DNA of 64,000 nucleotides from JAWKWH01 sp965204295 (GTDB taxonomy: Bacteria; Pseudomonadota; Alphaproteobacteria; Rhizobiales; Rhizobiaceae), in the NCBI GenBank assembly GCA_965204295.1, contig OZ241973.1, positions 992,001 through 1,056,000 on the forward strand. The letters run 5' to 3'. Under the pieces are notes generated by a model, which was given only the letters and a program-made list of their open reading frames with translations, had not been told where the DNA came from and searched no databases. The translations under genes and the position numbers were made by a program. Numbering within the stretch: the stretch's first letter is position 1; every line of letters starts with the position of its first letter. Below are positions 9,074-17,696 of this stretch, piece by piece.

Positions 9074-9493
9074 ATGCCGATAGTCAGTCCCCACAACAAC
9101 AATCCATTGGCCGACGGAAGGCAGTCGAAGCGCGCGCTTCTGGTGCGCAGGGGTGTCCAGCGGCTATTCTTTGAACTCGGCGCGGTCGTGCTGCCGGAAT
9201 TGACTTTGGTTTCGGGCCGTCGTGCGGATTTGATTGTTCTGGGACCGAAGGGCGATTTCACGATCGTCGAAATCAAATCATCGGTCGAGGACTTTCGGGC
9301 CGATTCGAAATGGCCGGACTATCGGCGGCATTGCGACAGGTTCTATTTCGCGACCCATCCGGATGTGCCGGCGGACATTTTTCCGGCGGAGGCCGGTTTC
9401 ATACTTTCCGACGGGCACGGCGCGGAAATTTTGCGGGAAGCGCCGGAGCATGAACTGGCCGGTATTGATGTGCCCGTTTCCGCGGACGAATAG
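9074..9493 (+). CDS. mmcB: MmcB family DNA repair protein
   Basis: A 139-residue protein matching the alphaproteobacterial MmcB family, described in Caulobacter as an SOS-linked DNA repair factor. The core has a restriction-endonuclease-like pattern: PELTLVSGRRADL, then TIVEIKSSVEDF (ExK-type) and RFYFATHPD. I chose the ATG at 9074 (MPIVSPHNNNPL) because family members begin close to here; an upstream ATG at 8960 would add 38 residues without family character. Neither start has a strong ribosome site. No GTTC-N7-GTTC box is seen upstream. Confidence 0.8.
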   Translation: MPIVSPHNNNPLADGRQSKRALLVRRGVQRLFFELGAVVLPELTLVSGRRADLIVLGPKGDFTIVEIKSSVEDFRADSKWPDYRRHCDRFYFATHPDVPADIFPAEAGFILSDGHGAEILREAPEHELAGIDVPVSADE

Positions 9494-9509
9494 CGGGAGC
9501 GATCGCCGA

Positions 9510-9872
9510 TCAGTTGAATATCCGGTAGAGCGCCTGGGCAAAATCACTTTCCAGCGGAAACGAAAGCATGCCCATGACCGAGTAGCCGAGCAGCAATGGC
9601 ATCAGAAAAAACCGGACCATATAAAAGAACCAGGCTACGAACAACGGCACCAGTTGAGGCACAAGAAAGCCGGGCGTTACCGGTTTGAAAACGCGGATAA
9701 TCGGGTCGGTGGTTTTTACGAATATCCGCATGAAGAAGAATTTGGAATCTTCCGCCAGGAAAAACCCCATCGCGGTGCGGCCGATCAGCGTCCACATCAC
9801 CATGCCAAGCATATAGTCAATGGCAACTAGCCAGACCGGAAAGAAATCGAGCGGATTCGCCGGTTGTTCCAT
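9510..9872 (-). CDS. YggT-like integral membrane protein
   Basis: A 120-residue hydrophobic protein with three or four membrane segments. The centre, TTDPIIRVFKPVTPGF followed by a long helix, resembles the SEPILRPIRR-type motif of YggT proteins, which are linked to envelope and osmotic functions. It lies just downstream of the symporter gene on the same strand, but a strong terminator between them makes separate transcription likely. The function is not established. Confidence 0.6.
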   Translation of the reverse strand: MEQPANPLDFFPVWLVAIDYMLGMVMWTLIGRTAMGFFLAEDSKFFFMRIFVKTTDPIIRVFKPVTPGFLVPQLVPLFVAWFFYMVRFFLMPLLLGYSVMGMLSFPLESDFAQALYRIFN

Positions 9873-9889
9873 TTGTGAGCGATCCCGTG

Positions 9890-9920
9890 AAAACGGGGGC
9901 GGAAGAAGCTCCCGCCCCCG
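9890..9920 (-). terminator. Rho-independent terminator of the symporter operon
   Basis: Read on the minus strand, a perfect 9-bp GC stem (CGGGGGCGG pairing with CCGCCCCCG, 9894-9902 with 9912-9920) and a 9-base loop are followed by TTTT. It lies 24 bases after the stop of the symporter gene and before the YggT-like gene. Confidence 0.85.
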
Positions 9921-9943
9921 GCGATATTCAACAGATAACCTGC

Positions 9944-11767
9944 TTAGTGCGCCGCATCAAGAATCGCCTTGCCTTTCGGATTGCGAACCTCGTCGACCAT
10001 AGCCTGTGTCTCCATATCCGGCTCGGGTGTCATCAACGAGACGACGACCATGGCGATCAGGCTGACCGGCATACCGATGATGCCGAAGCGCAGTCCGTCG
10101 AGACCAAGGATCGGCGTACCACCATTCTGCACGTAGATCAGGTACAGTGTACCAGCCGCAAAGCCGCATATCATGCCTGCGATAGCACCTGCCCGGTTTG
10201 CACGTTTCCACCAAATGCCGAGCACCAGCGGGAAGAACAGACCGGAATTGGCGAAGCAGAACGCCCACGCCACGGCGCCTAGAATTCCGGTAAGCTTGAG
10301 CGAGGCCACGAACGCGCCGGCCGCACCGATCACGATAAGCAACACGCGCGCCACGATAAGGCGTGTGCGGGTGTCGGCCTTCGGGTCGATGATCTTGTAG
10401 TAGAGATCATGCGACAGGGCATTGGCAATCGCCAGCAGCAGGCCGTCGGCGGTCGACATGGCAGCAGCCATGCCGCCGGCGGCGACCAGACCCGAAATCA
10501 CATACGGCAGACCGGCAATTTCTGGCGTCGCGAGGACGACAATACCGGAGCGCATGAAGAATTCGTTGATCTGCAGGACACCATCGCCGTTGCTGTCGGA
10601 AATCGCCAGCATGCCCACATTGGCCCAGTTCTTGATCCACTCGAGGCTCTGCACCTCTTCGATCGACTTGCCGATGACGCTGGTTGCCAACTCGGGATCG
10701 AGCAGCTGCAGCTTGGTCAATGTGGCAAGCGCCGGAGCGGTGAAGTAGAGCAGGAAGATGAAGAACAGCGACCATGCCACCGAGCGGCGCGCATCACGCA
10801 CGGATGGCGTGGTGAAGTAGCGCATCAGAATGTGCGGCAGAGATGCCGTACCGGTCATCATGGCGACGGCCAGCGTGACCATCTTCCATGAGTCCCACCC
10901 ACCTTGCGGATCGTTGTGCAGCACCGTCAGCGCCTTCATACCGGCGAATTTTTCGGTCGGTGCCGCTCCAACGCCAACGAGGCCTTCGAGTTCGGCGATC
11001 CGTGCCGCTGCATCTCCGTAGGAGAAATGCGGTATGATGCCAAAGCCCTGAGCATTCGACATCCAGATCACCGGCACCAGATAGGCGATGATGAGCACGA
11101 TATACTGTGCCACCTGCGTCCACGTCACGGCGCGCATACCGCCCAGCATGGAACAGAGAAGAATGCCGGCCAGACCGAACCAGACGCCGTATTCAAACGG
11201 GATCTGCAAGGCACGGGCGGCAATAGTGCCCGAGGCGTTGATCTGCGCGGTAACATAGGTGAACGATGCCACCACGAGAATGACCACCGCACAGAAACGC
11301 GCCAGATTGCCGCCATAGCGGGTGCCGATGAAGTCGGGCACCGTGTAGCAGCCGAACTTGCGCAGATATGGCGCCATCAACGAGTTGACGAGCACATAGC
11401 CGCCGGTCCAGCCGACGATGAAGCCCAGATAGCCATAGCCGCCGAAATAGATACCGCCGGCCAGCGCCACGAATGACGCACCCGACATCCAGTCGGCTGC
11501 CGTCGCCATGCCGTTGTAGACGGCGGGCACCTCGCGGCCCGCGACATAGTAGGCCTCGACCTGCATGGTGCGCGACAGGAACCCGATCAGCGCATAGATC
11601 ACGATGGTGAACGCCACGAACAGGATGCCGATGGTCGCCGCGCTGACACCCATCTGTTCGAGGATTGCCATCAAAATGATGAAGACAACGAAACCGCCGG
11701 TATACATACCGTAGATGCGGCCGAGATTGTCGATGAAATTGCCGGATTTACCGCTTGAAACACTCAT
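9944..11767 (-). CDS. Sodium:solute symporter, large subunit (VC_2705/acetate-type SSS family)
   Basis: A 607-residue inner-membrane transporter of the sodium:solute symporter family with about 13 helices; typical sequences are TAADWMSGASFVALAG near the N-terminus and SLPHILMRYF in the middle. The close relatives are acetate/pyruvate-type carriers that work with a small DUF4212 partner, encoded immediately upstream. A loop between helices (residues about 391-402, DSNGDGVLQINE) fits an EF-hand calcium site. The two genes are 12 bases apart. A GC-rich terminator follows the stop. Confidence 0.88.
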   Translation of the reverse strand: MSVSSGKSGNFIDNLGRIYGMYTGGFVVFIILMAILEQMGVSAATIGILFVAFTIVIYALIGFLSRTMQVEAYYVAGREVPAVYNGMATAADWMSGASFVALAGGIYFGGYGYLGFIVGWTGGYVLVNSLMAPYLRKFGCYTVPDFIGTRYGGNLARFCAVVILVVASFTYVTAQINASGTIAARALQIPFEYGVWFGLAGILLCSMLGGMRAVTWTQVAQYIVLIIAYLVPVIWMSNAQGFGIIPHFSYGDAAARIAELEGLVGVGAAPTEKFAGMKALTVLHNDPQGGWDSWKMVTLAVAMMTGTASLPHILMRYFTTPSVRDARRSVAWSLFFIFLLYFTAPALATLTKLQLLDPELATSVIGKSIEEVQSLEWIKNWANVGMLAISDSNGDGVLQINEFFMRSGIVVLATPEIAGLPYVISGLVAAGGMAAAMSTADGLLLAIANALSHDLYYKIIDPKADTRTRLIVARVLLIVIGAAGAFVASLKLTGILGAVAWAFCFANSGLFFPLVLGIWWKRANRAGAIAGMICGFAAGTLYLIYVQNGGTPILGLDGLRFGIIGMPVSLIAMVVVSLMTPEPDMETQAMVDEVRNPKGKAILDAAH

Positions 11768-11779
11768 GATCCGAACCTC

Positions 11780-12040
11780 CTATTCATCAAGCCCAAGCTC
11801 GTCGTCAATCGCGTCCTGCCGCCAATTCTGGAAGAATATGAGCAGAACGAAAACGATGAGCGAGCCTTGGACGCACATGTAATATCCAAGCGGAAACCCG
11901 AGAAACGAGTATTCATTAAGGCCGCCGGCGTTCCATGGAATGATCATGGAAAAAATGAACCACAGCGCCAGAACCAGCCAGGTCAGGTTCCGCGTCCGGG
12001 CCCAGTGCCGCTGATGCGCCTCGGTATTGTTACCAGACAT
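11780..12040 (-). CDS. DUF4212 small subunit of sodium:solute symporter
   Basis: An 86-residue protein with two transmembrane helices (about residues 18-38 and 50-75) and an acidic C-terminus (DAIDDELGLDE). It matches DUF4212, the small partner of VC_2705-type symporters. The ATG at 12040 has a GGGGAG ribosome site; the frame is open further upstream, but that part lies before this site. It is first in a two-gene operon with the large subunit. Confidence 0.87.
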   Translation of the reverse strand: MSGNNTEAHQRHWARTRNLTWLVLALWFIFSMIIPWNAGGLNEYSFLGFPLGYYMCVQGSLIVFVLLIFFQNWRQDAIDDELGLDE

Positions 12041-12208
12041 ATTAAGCGTCTCCCCTTCATTAATGATTCCAGCGGAGCCGGAATACCCATACGAACGACC
12101 GCGCCCGGAATCGGACGCAATCAACCAGCCCGATCATTAATCGGTTGTGGCTTTTTGGCGAGCCAGACATTAGTCGTAGCGAATGCCGACCTTTGGAGAG
12201 CACGAGCG

Positions 12209-12841
12209 GTGACGATATTGCGCAAATTTGTGGAATTCTGGCCGGAATTTGCTGCCCGGCTTACCGCGCGGACCGATCGCGAACCCATATCCGACATCCG
12301 CCAGTTGCGTCATTTCGTTGCAACGCGATCCGCGTTCGTGGCGCAAAAAACGCTTTATGGATACCTCAAAACACGTATGGGCACGCGCTATCCATCCATG
12401 TTCGAGGACGATCAGATGATCGCTTCAATCGATATTGCGAAAATGCACGTTTATTCGGCCTGCGTGGCTGATCTGTCGATGTTTTGCATTGCCCATGCGG
12501 TAGCGGATGTCAGGATTGAAGAAACCGGTCTGCGCGAATTGTGCCTAGACTGTCACGATTACGCGGTATCGGAGAATGTTGGCGGTTCGGTTGGAAACGA
12601 ACAACGGACCGAATGGCGCCTGGCCTTTGTAAGCCGGCTGGAAAAAACCGATTGGCCGAGGGCGGCCAACGACGCCGAATACGGCTTGGAAAGCCCGCGC
12701 GCACTGCTCGAATGGGCGCCGATCGCCCCGGAGCTGAAGAAACTTGATGTCGAGATCGTAACCAACTCGGTGCGCTTTGCCTGGCACGAAGTGCGCGCGC
12801 AATTTCGGAAACGATGCGATTCGGAAACGATGCGATACTGA
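12209..12841 (+). CDS. Conserved hypothetical protein, C-terminus altered by a tandem duplication
   Basis: A 210-residue soluble protein that I do not recognise. It starts at a GTG with GGAGAG eight bases before. The sequence is mostly helical (FVEFWPEFAARL, FVATRSAFVAQKTLYGYLKTRMG) with several Cys and His residues in the middle (CIAHAV, CLDCHDY). It is divergent from the symporter operon and convergent with glnA. The last six codons come from a 16-bp tandem duplication that shifts the frame; without the second copy the protein would end RCDTESFASMYGAGE, about nine residues longer. Confidence 0.65.
   Translation: MTILRKFVEFWPEFAARLTARTDREPISDIRQLRHFVATRSAFVAQKTLYGYLKTRMGTRYPSMFEDDQMIASIDIAKMHVYSACVADLSMFCIAHAVADVRIEETGLRELCLDCHDYAVSENVGGSVGNEQRTEWRLAFVSRLEKTDWPRAANDAEYGLESPRALLEWAPIAPELKKLDVEIVTNSVRFAWHEVRAQFRKRCDSETMRY
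12805..12836 (+). repeat. 16-bp perfect tandem duplication
   Basis: The unit TCGGAAACGATGCGAT occurs twice without interruption (12805-12820 and 12821-12836) at the 3' end of the upstream conserved gene. Sixteen is not a multiple of three, so the duplication changes the reading frame and moves the stop codon forward. It looks like a replication-slippage event. Confidence 0.9.
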
Positions 12842-12999
12842 GTCTTTCGCTTCCATGTACGGCGCCGGCGAATAATTCGACACTCCGGAGCTTCAGGCAT
12901 CAATTCCCGCGGGAAACAGCCCGGCTTCCTCGTTGCATCGTCCGGTTCGCCGTGGACGCCATTGCTTCGCCGATCTCAAGATTGAGAGCGGTTCGATGC

Positions 13000-13026
13000 A
13001 AAAACCCCGCCGAATGACGGCGGGGT
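13000..13026 (-). terminator. Rho-independent terminator of glnBA
   Basis: On the minus strand an 8-bp perfect GC stem (CCCCGCCG with CGGCGGGG, 13005-13012 and 13018-13025) with a 5-base loop is followed by TTTTT. It lies 31 bases after the glnA stop codon. Confidence 0.92.
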
Positions 13027-13056
13027 CAGAATGGCCGCGATCCGGATATTTTGAAA

Positions 13057-14466
13057 TCAGACCGAATAGTACATCGCGAATTCGACCGGATGCGGGGCCA
13101 TCTCGAAGTGGAGCACTTCCTCCATCTTGAGTTCGATATAGGCGTCAATCTGGTCATCGTCAAACACGCCGCCCGCTCTCAGGAAGGCGCGATCCGCATC
13201 AAGACTGGCCAGCGCCTCGCGCAGGCTTCCGCACACGGTGGCTATGTCCTTCAACTCTTTCGGCGGCAGATCATATAGATCCTTGTCCATGGCATCGCCC
13301 GGATGAATCCTGTTCTTGATGCCATTAAGCCCGGCCATCAGCATGGCGCCGAAGGCAAGATACGGGTTCGCGGTCGGGTCGGGGAAACGGACCTCAACGC
13401 GCTTCGCCTTCGGTGATGTGCCAAAAGGAATACGGCATGAAGCGGACCGGTTACGCGCCGAATACGCCAGCAGAACCGGCGCTTCGTAGCCGGGAACAAG
13501 CCGTTTGTAGGAGTTTGTCGAAGGATTGGTAAACGCGTTCAGCGCCTTGGCGTGTTTGATGATGCCACCAATATAGTAGAGGCAGCTTTCGGAAAGACCG
13601 GCATATTCATTGCCGGCAAACGCGGGCTTGCCATCATTCCAGATCGATTGGTGGACGTGCATGCCGGAACCGTTGTCGCCGAACACCGGCTTGGGCATGA
13701 AGGTCGCGGTCTTGCCGTAGGCATTGGCGACCTGATGGACCACATATTTGTAAATCTGGGTTTTATCGGCGTTGCGAACGAGCGTGTCGAACTTGATGCC
13801 GAGTTCGTGTTGCGCGGCGCCGACTTCATGATGGTGCTTTTCCACCACGACCCCCATTTCAGCCATCACGGTCAGCATTTCTGAGCGCATATCCTGGGCC
13901 GAGTCTATCGGCGGCACGGGGAAATACCCGCCTTTCGTGCGTGGCCGGTGACCCAGATTACCGGTTTCATATTCCGCATCGTCGTTGGACGGCAGTTCCG
14001 AGGAATCGAGCTTGAATCCGGTGTTATAGGGATCGGCCTTGTAGCGAACATCGTCAAACACGAAGAACTCGGCTTCCGGGCCGAAATAGGCGGTATCGCC
14101 AATTCCCTCGGATCTCAGATAGGCCTCGGCTCTGCGCGCCGTTCCGCGCGGATCGCGATTGTAGGCTTCGCCAGAGATCGGATCGAGGATATCGCACATG
14201 ATCGCCATGGTTGATTGGGCGAAAAACGGGTCCATATGGGCGGTTTCGGTGTCCGGCATCAAAACCATGTCGGATTCATTGATCGCCTTCCAGCCGGCAA
14301 TCGATGATCCGTCAAACATTACGCCATCGGCAAACATGTCTTCATCGACGGCGGAAACGTCCATCGATACGTGCTGCAGTTTTCCCTTTGGATCGGTGAA
14401 GCGGAGATCGACGAATTTGACGTCATTATCGCTGATCTGCTTCAGGACATCGCTTGCTGAACTCAT
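13057..14466 (-). CDS. glnA: Glutamine synthetase type I
   Basis: A 469-residue GSI that makes glutamine from glutamate, ammonia and ATP as a dodecamer. Visible family features: the N-terminal beta-grasp region (FVDLRFTDPKGKLQHVSM), the latch DGSSIAGW, the metal/ATP motifs EVGAAQHE and GMHVHQS, and the adenylylation site LYDLPPKE with Tyr398 (equivalent to Tyr397 in enteric GSI), so activity is likely tuned by GlnE. It follows glnB with a 59-base gap, and a strong terminator follows, so the pair is one nitrogen-regulated operon. Confidence 0.97.
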   Translation of the reverse strand: MSSASDVLKQISDNDVKFVDLRFTDPKGKLQHVSMDVSAVDEDMFADGVMFDGSSIAGWKAINESDMVLMPDTETAHMDPFFAQSTMAIMCDILDPISGEAYNRDPRGTARRAEAYLRSEGIGDTAYFGPEAEFFVFDDVRYKADPYNTGFKLDSSELPSNDDAEYETGNLGHRPRTKGGYFPVPPIDSAQDMRSEMLTVMAEMGVVVEKHHHEVGAAQHELGIKFDTLVRNADKTQIYKYVVHQVANAYGKTATFMPKPVFGDNGSGMHVHQSIWNDGKPAFAGNEYAGLSESCLYYIGGIIKHAKALNAFTNPSTNSYKRLVPGYEAPVLLAYSARNRSASCRIPFGTSPKAKRVEVRFPDPTANPYLAFGAMLMAGLNGIKNRIHPGDAMDKDLYDLPPKELKDIATVCGSLREALASLDADRAFLRAGGVFDDDQIDAYIELKMEEVLHFEMAPHPVEFAMYYSV

Positions 14467-14525
14467 GATTTATCCTTGCTGTTCAATTGGATCATTGCGT
14501 TGAAATTTCTGATCGGCCTTGTCGA

Positions 14526-14864
14526 TCAGATTGCGGCTTCACCGGTTTCGCCCGTGCGAATGCGGACGACTTCCTCCACGCTCGACACGAAGATCTTTCC
14601 ATCTCCGATGCGGCCCGTCTGCGCCGCATTGCGTATCGCTTCGACCGCGCTCTCCACCGCGTCGTCCGCAAGCACGACCTCCACTTTCACCTTTGGCAGG
14701 AAGTCGACGACATACTCGGCGCCGCGATAAAGTTCCGTATGGCCCTTTTGCCGCCCAAATCCCTTGGCCTCCGTGACGGTGATGCCTTGAAGGCCCACTT
14801 CCTGCAGCGCTTCCTTGACTTCGTCGAGCTTGAACGGCTTGATGACGGCTTCGATTTTTTTCAT
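14526..14864 (-). CDS. glnB: Nitrogen regulatory protein P-II
   Basis: A 112-residue PII signal protein of full family length. Tyr51 of the T-loop, the uridylylation site, is present in RGAEYVVDF, and the C-terminal loop RIRTGETGEAAI is standard. PII senses ATP/ADP and 2-oxoglutarate and controls GlnE and NtrB. I use the second of two close ATGs (14864; the first is 14876, inside the GGAG region), giving the canonical MKKIEAVIKPFKL start. The position directly upstream of glnA argues for GlnB rather than GlnK. A sigma-54 promoter lies about 60 bases upstream. Confidence 0.95.
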   Translation of the reverse strand: MKKIEAVIKPFKLDEVKEALQEVGLQGITVTEAKGFGRQKGHTELYRGAEYVVDFLPKVKVEVVLADDAVESAVEAIRNAAQTGRIGDGKIFVSSVEEVVRIRTGETGEAAI

Positions 14865-14924
14865 GGCTGAAATCATCTCCGTGAGAAGTCCTGGCGCGCA
14901 TGCGCCCGGTTCACATGCGTAAAA

Positions 14925-14939
14925 GCATGTTGCGTGCCA
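14925..14939 (-). promoter_or_regulatory. Sigma-54 (RpoN) promoter of glnBA
   Basis: The minus strand reads TGGCACGCAACATGC. The GG and GC doublets are separated by exactly ten bases, as required for -24/-12 promoters, and only one base of the TTGC element differs (ATGC). It points at glnB, with a predicted RNA start near 14913. The GC-rich inverted sequence TGCGCGCTCGCGCA at about 14996-15009 lies upstream and could be an activator (NtrC-type) site, but that is weak. Confidence 0.8.
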
Positions 14940-15077
14940 ACTTCAAACGGAGGGATAAATCAGCGAAGTCGGCAAGAAAAGCCTTATTGCATACATGCGC
15001 GCTCGCGCAATTGAGAGGTTGATTCCGGATTGACGGAACATATGTGCGACTTTCGACTGCCCAAATGTTGATCGATC

Positions 15078-15094
15078 TGCCTAAATAATAGGCA
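15078..15094. promoter_or_regulatory. Perfect palindrome, possible operator between glnB and nnr
   Basis: TGCCTA-AATAA-TAGGCA is a perfect 6-bp inverted repeat with a 5-base AT spacer. It lies in the divergent region between glnB and nnr, 65 bases before the nnr start, where an operator of a dimeric repressor would be expected. No known regulator is recognised from the sequence. Confidence 0.4.
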
Positions 15095-15158
15095 TATCAA
15101 CGATTTTCCCATTCGTTCTTGCCAAGCTGAAATCATTGGGCAAGAGACGGATTGGATC

Positions 15159-16676
15159 GTGGAATTGGCTCGAATGCTCGAATTGCTGACACCGGTGGAA
15201 ATGGGAATTGCCGACCGATTGGCGATTGCCGGCAGGCCGTATTCCGGCATCGGGCTGATGCGAAATGCCGGCCTGGCGATAAGCCGCGAAATACTGACGC
15301 GCTATCCCGAGATGCCGCATGTCGATGTTTTGTGCGGACCGGGTAATAATGGTGGCGACGGCTATGTGGCCGCGGGCGAACTAGCCCGTGCGGGAGTTTC
15401 GGTTGCAATCCACGCAATGGCGGCGCCCGGGCCGGATACCGATGCGGCTCTGGCTGCTTCGGTATCCGGCATGGAGACCGCGCCGCTGGAGGATTTTTCT
15501 CCGTCGCCCGACGCACTCGTCGTTGACGCGTTGTTCGGCGCCGGTCTGGAACGGCCGCTCCACGGAACCGCGCTTGCAGCGGTCGGATTGGTGGAGGCGG
15601 TCGGTTGCAAGGCTGTCGCGGTGGACCTTCCGTCCGGCCTTTCCGGCAAATCCGGCAAAGTGCTGGGCGGCGCGTGCCCGGCTGACTTGACGGTCACCTT
15701 TTTCCGCAAGAAGCCGGGACATCTGCTTTATCCCGGTCGCAAGATGTGCGGCGAACTGGTTCTGGCGGATATCGGCATTCCGGACCGGGTTCTGGGTGAA
15801 ATCGGTGCGACATGTTTTGAGAACCTTCCTGAATTGTGGCGCGTTCACTTGCCAATTCCCGAACCTGGCGTTCATAAATATTCACGCGGCGCCGCCGGCG
15901 TCTTCTCGGGTAGTCAATCTTCCACGGGCGCTGCACGGCTGGCGGCGATGGCGGCGCAACGCGCCGGCGCCGGTGCGGTCACGGTCTACTCGCCCGGCAA
16001 TGCGCTTGCGGTTAATGCGTCTCACCTGACGTCAATCATGCTGGCCAGGCTCGACACCGCCGATGATGTCGCGGCAATGCTGCGCGACAGCCGCTGCCGG
16101 ACCTTCATTCTCGGCCCGGGATTCGGCGTCGGCGAAAAGGCGCGGGATTTTGTGACGGCGCTCATCGCCGCCGATCCGGATCGCTTGTCCGGCAACCTGC
16201 CGCGAACCCTGGTTCTCGACGCCGACGGTTTGACTTCATTTGCCGACAATCCGCCCCCTTTGTTCGAGCGCCCGAATGGAACTCCCGACCTGGTGCTGAC
16301 ACCGCATGAAGGAGAGTTTTGCAGGCTCTTTCCGGATCTGGCGGACGATGAATCGCTTTCAAAACTTGAACGCGCCCGCAGCGCGGCCGAACGTGCGAGC
16401 GCCGTGGTTGTCCACAAGGGGGCCGATACGATCATCGCCGCGCCCGATGGCCGCGCCGCGATCAATACAAACGGCTCGCCACGGTTAGCCACCGCGGGTT
16501 CGGGAGACGTTCTTGCCGGCGTTATCGCGGGCCTTGCCGCGCAGCAAATGCCGGCGTTTGAAGCCGCATGCGCTGGCGCGTGGCTGCATGGCGAGACGGG
16601 AAACCTTGCCGGATGTGGCGCAATTGCCGAAGACCTCATCCACCTGCTACCCGCCGCGTTTGCGGAACTGGTGTGA
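15159..16676 (+). CDS. nnr: Bifunctional NAD(P)H-hydrate epimerase / ADP-dependent NAD(P)H-hydrate dehydratase
   Basis: A 505-residue metabolite repair enzyme that restores NADH and NADPH damaged by hydration. The N-terminal YjeF epimerase domain (about 1-215) has VLCGPGNNGGDGYVAA; the C-terminal ribokinase-like dehydratase domain (about 225-505) has LTPHEGEF and TAGSGDVLAGVIAGL with the catalytic Asp. The length fits the fused form. The start used is GTG at 15159 with AGAGACGG upstream; ATG at 15174 is possible. Divergent from glnBA. Confidence 0.93.
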   Translation: MELARMLELLTPVEMGIADRLAIAGRPYSGIGLMRNAGLAISREILTRYPEMPHVDVLCGPGNNGGDGYVAAGELARAGVSVAIHAMAAPGPDTDAALAASVSGMETAPLEDFSPSPDALVVDALFGAGLERPLHGTALAAVGLVEAVGCKAVAVDLPSGLSGKSGKVLGGACPADLTVTFFRKKPGHLLYPGRKMCGELVLADIGIPDRVLGEIGATCFENLPELWRVHLPIPEPGVHKYSRGAAGVFSGSQSSTGAARLAAMAAQRAGAGAVTVYSPGNALAVNASHLTSIMLARLDTADDVAAMLRDSRCRTFILGPGFGVGEKARDFVTALIAADPDRLSGNLPRTLVLDADGLTSFADNPPPLFERPNGTPDLVLTPHEGEFCRLFPDLADDESLSKLERARSAAERASAVVVHKGADTIIAAPDGRAAINTNGSPRLATAGSGDVLAGVIAGLAAQQMPAFEAACAGAWLHGETGNLAGCGAIAEDLIHLLPAAFAELV

Positions 16677-16680
16677 CAGG

Positions 16681-17481
16681 TCAGGCAGTCACAAGCTCCA
16701 TGAAAGCCATCGCACCATGGGGTGCGCGCACCTTGCCTTCATGGATGAAATAGACGAACACATCGCGTGGCATGCGGCTGGTGTCCAAGCAACCGGCGGC
16801 ATAGGGCAGGTCATCCGGCGTCTCGCCTTCAGCCCACAGTTTCGCCCGTCGCGCCCAGCAATTCATTTCATCCGGCGGATAGCAGATATCGATGTCGTCA
16901 GTTCCACGTTGAAGGCGCGCATAGACGAAGTCTGACGTCACATCGGCGATTTCAGGATATTTTTCATGGTGAGCGCACACAATCGCAACATTGTGGCTGC
17001 GCGCCAGCGCCACAAAGTCCGGATTGAAGAATGTGGAGTGCCGAACCTCCAGCGCATGCCGCAGCCTCATGCCGTCGTGTTCATGCGGAACAAGGTCGAG
17101 CCACGCACCGAAGTCATCCGCGTCGAACTTCTTCGTAGGCGCGAACTGCCAGACGACCGGACCGAGATGGGGCCCGAGTTCTGTGACGCCGGAATTAACG
17201 AAACGGTTGATGGACTCGCCAGATTCCGCCAGCACTTTCTTTATCGTCGTAAAACGATTGGCCTTGATCGAAAAGACAAAACCCTCGGGCACCTCAGCCG
17301 CCCAGTTGGCGAATGTCGCCGGTTTCTGATCGCGATAATACGTGCCGTTTATTTCGATGGTCGGCGCCTGCCGCGATGCAAATTCGAGTTGCCGCCGTTT
17401 GGCGAGCCTCGGTGGGTAGAACGAGGTGTTCCAGGGATCGAACGTCCAGCCGCCGAAGCCGGCGCGAATTGTCCCGGTCAT
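16681..17481 (-). CDS. DUF72 (YecE-like) family protein
   Basis: A 266-residue protein with the TIM-barrel-like DUF72 pattern: GFGGWTFDPWNTSFYPP at the N-terminus, ASRQAPTIEINGTYYRDQKPATFANW and FVFSIKANRFTT. DUF72 proteins are widespread and of unknown activity. Its start ATG overlaps by 4 bases the stop of a decayed VOC-family gene, so the two were once co-translated. It ends 4 bases from the convergent nnr stop. Confidence 0.88.
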   Translation of the reverse strand: MTGTIRAGFGGWTFDPWNTSFYPPRLAKRRQLEFASRQAPTIEINGTYYRDQKPATFANWAAEVPEGFVFSIKANRFTTIKKVLAESGESINRFVNSGVTELGPHLGPVVWQFAPTKKFDADDFGAWLDLVPHEHDGMRLRHALEVRHSTFFNPDFVALARSHNVAIVCAHHEKYPEIADVTSDFVYARLQRGTDDIDICYPPDEMNCWARRAKLWAEGETPDDLPYAAGCLDTSRMPRDVFVYFIHEGKVRAPHGAMAFMELVTA

Positions 17482-17696
17482 CGGTCGTCTTCCCGCATCA
17501 TTGTCGCAAACCGGGCTTCGATTTCTTCAGGGGTCGGATTTTCCATGTTCATCCCGACCTGCCAGAGATGCCCGAACGGGTCGCGCAACCTGCCGGCGCG
17601 GTCACCGTGGAACTGATCGGCGACCGGACGCAATTCCACCGCGCCGTCGCAGACGAGACAGGGTGTGATCGTTGCGTATCCCGGACGTGAAGGCAT
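17478..17696 (-). pseudogene. VOC (glyoxalase/PhnB-like) gene with large in-frame internal deletion
   Basis: The 72-codon frame begins like a PhnB-type VOC protein (PGYATITPCLVCDGAVE) and then continues directly with the family's C-terminal part (RPVADQFHGDRAGRLRDPFGHLWQVG). About 80-90 residues of the normal 150-160 are missing between VE and LRPV, which removes most of the beta-alpha-beta-beta-beta module, so the product should not fold. The frame is kept and the stop still overlaps the downstream DUF72 start. Confidence 0.75.
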
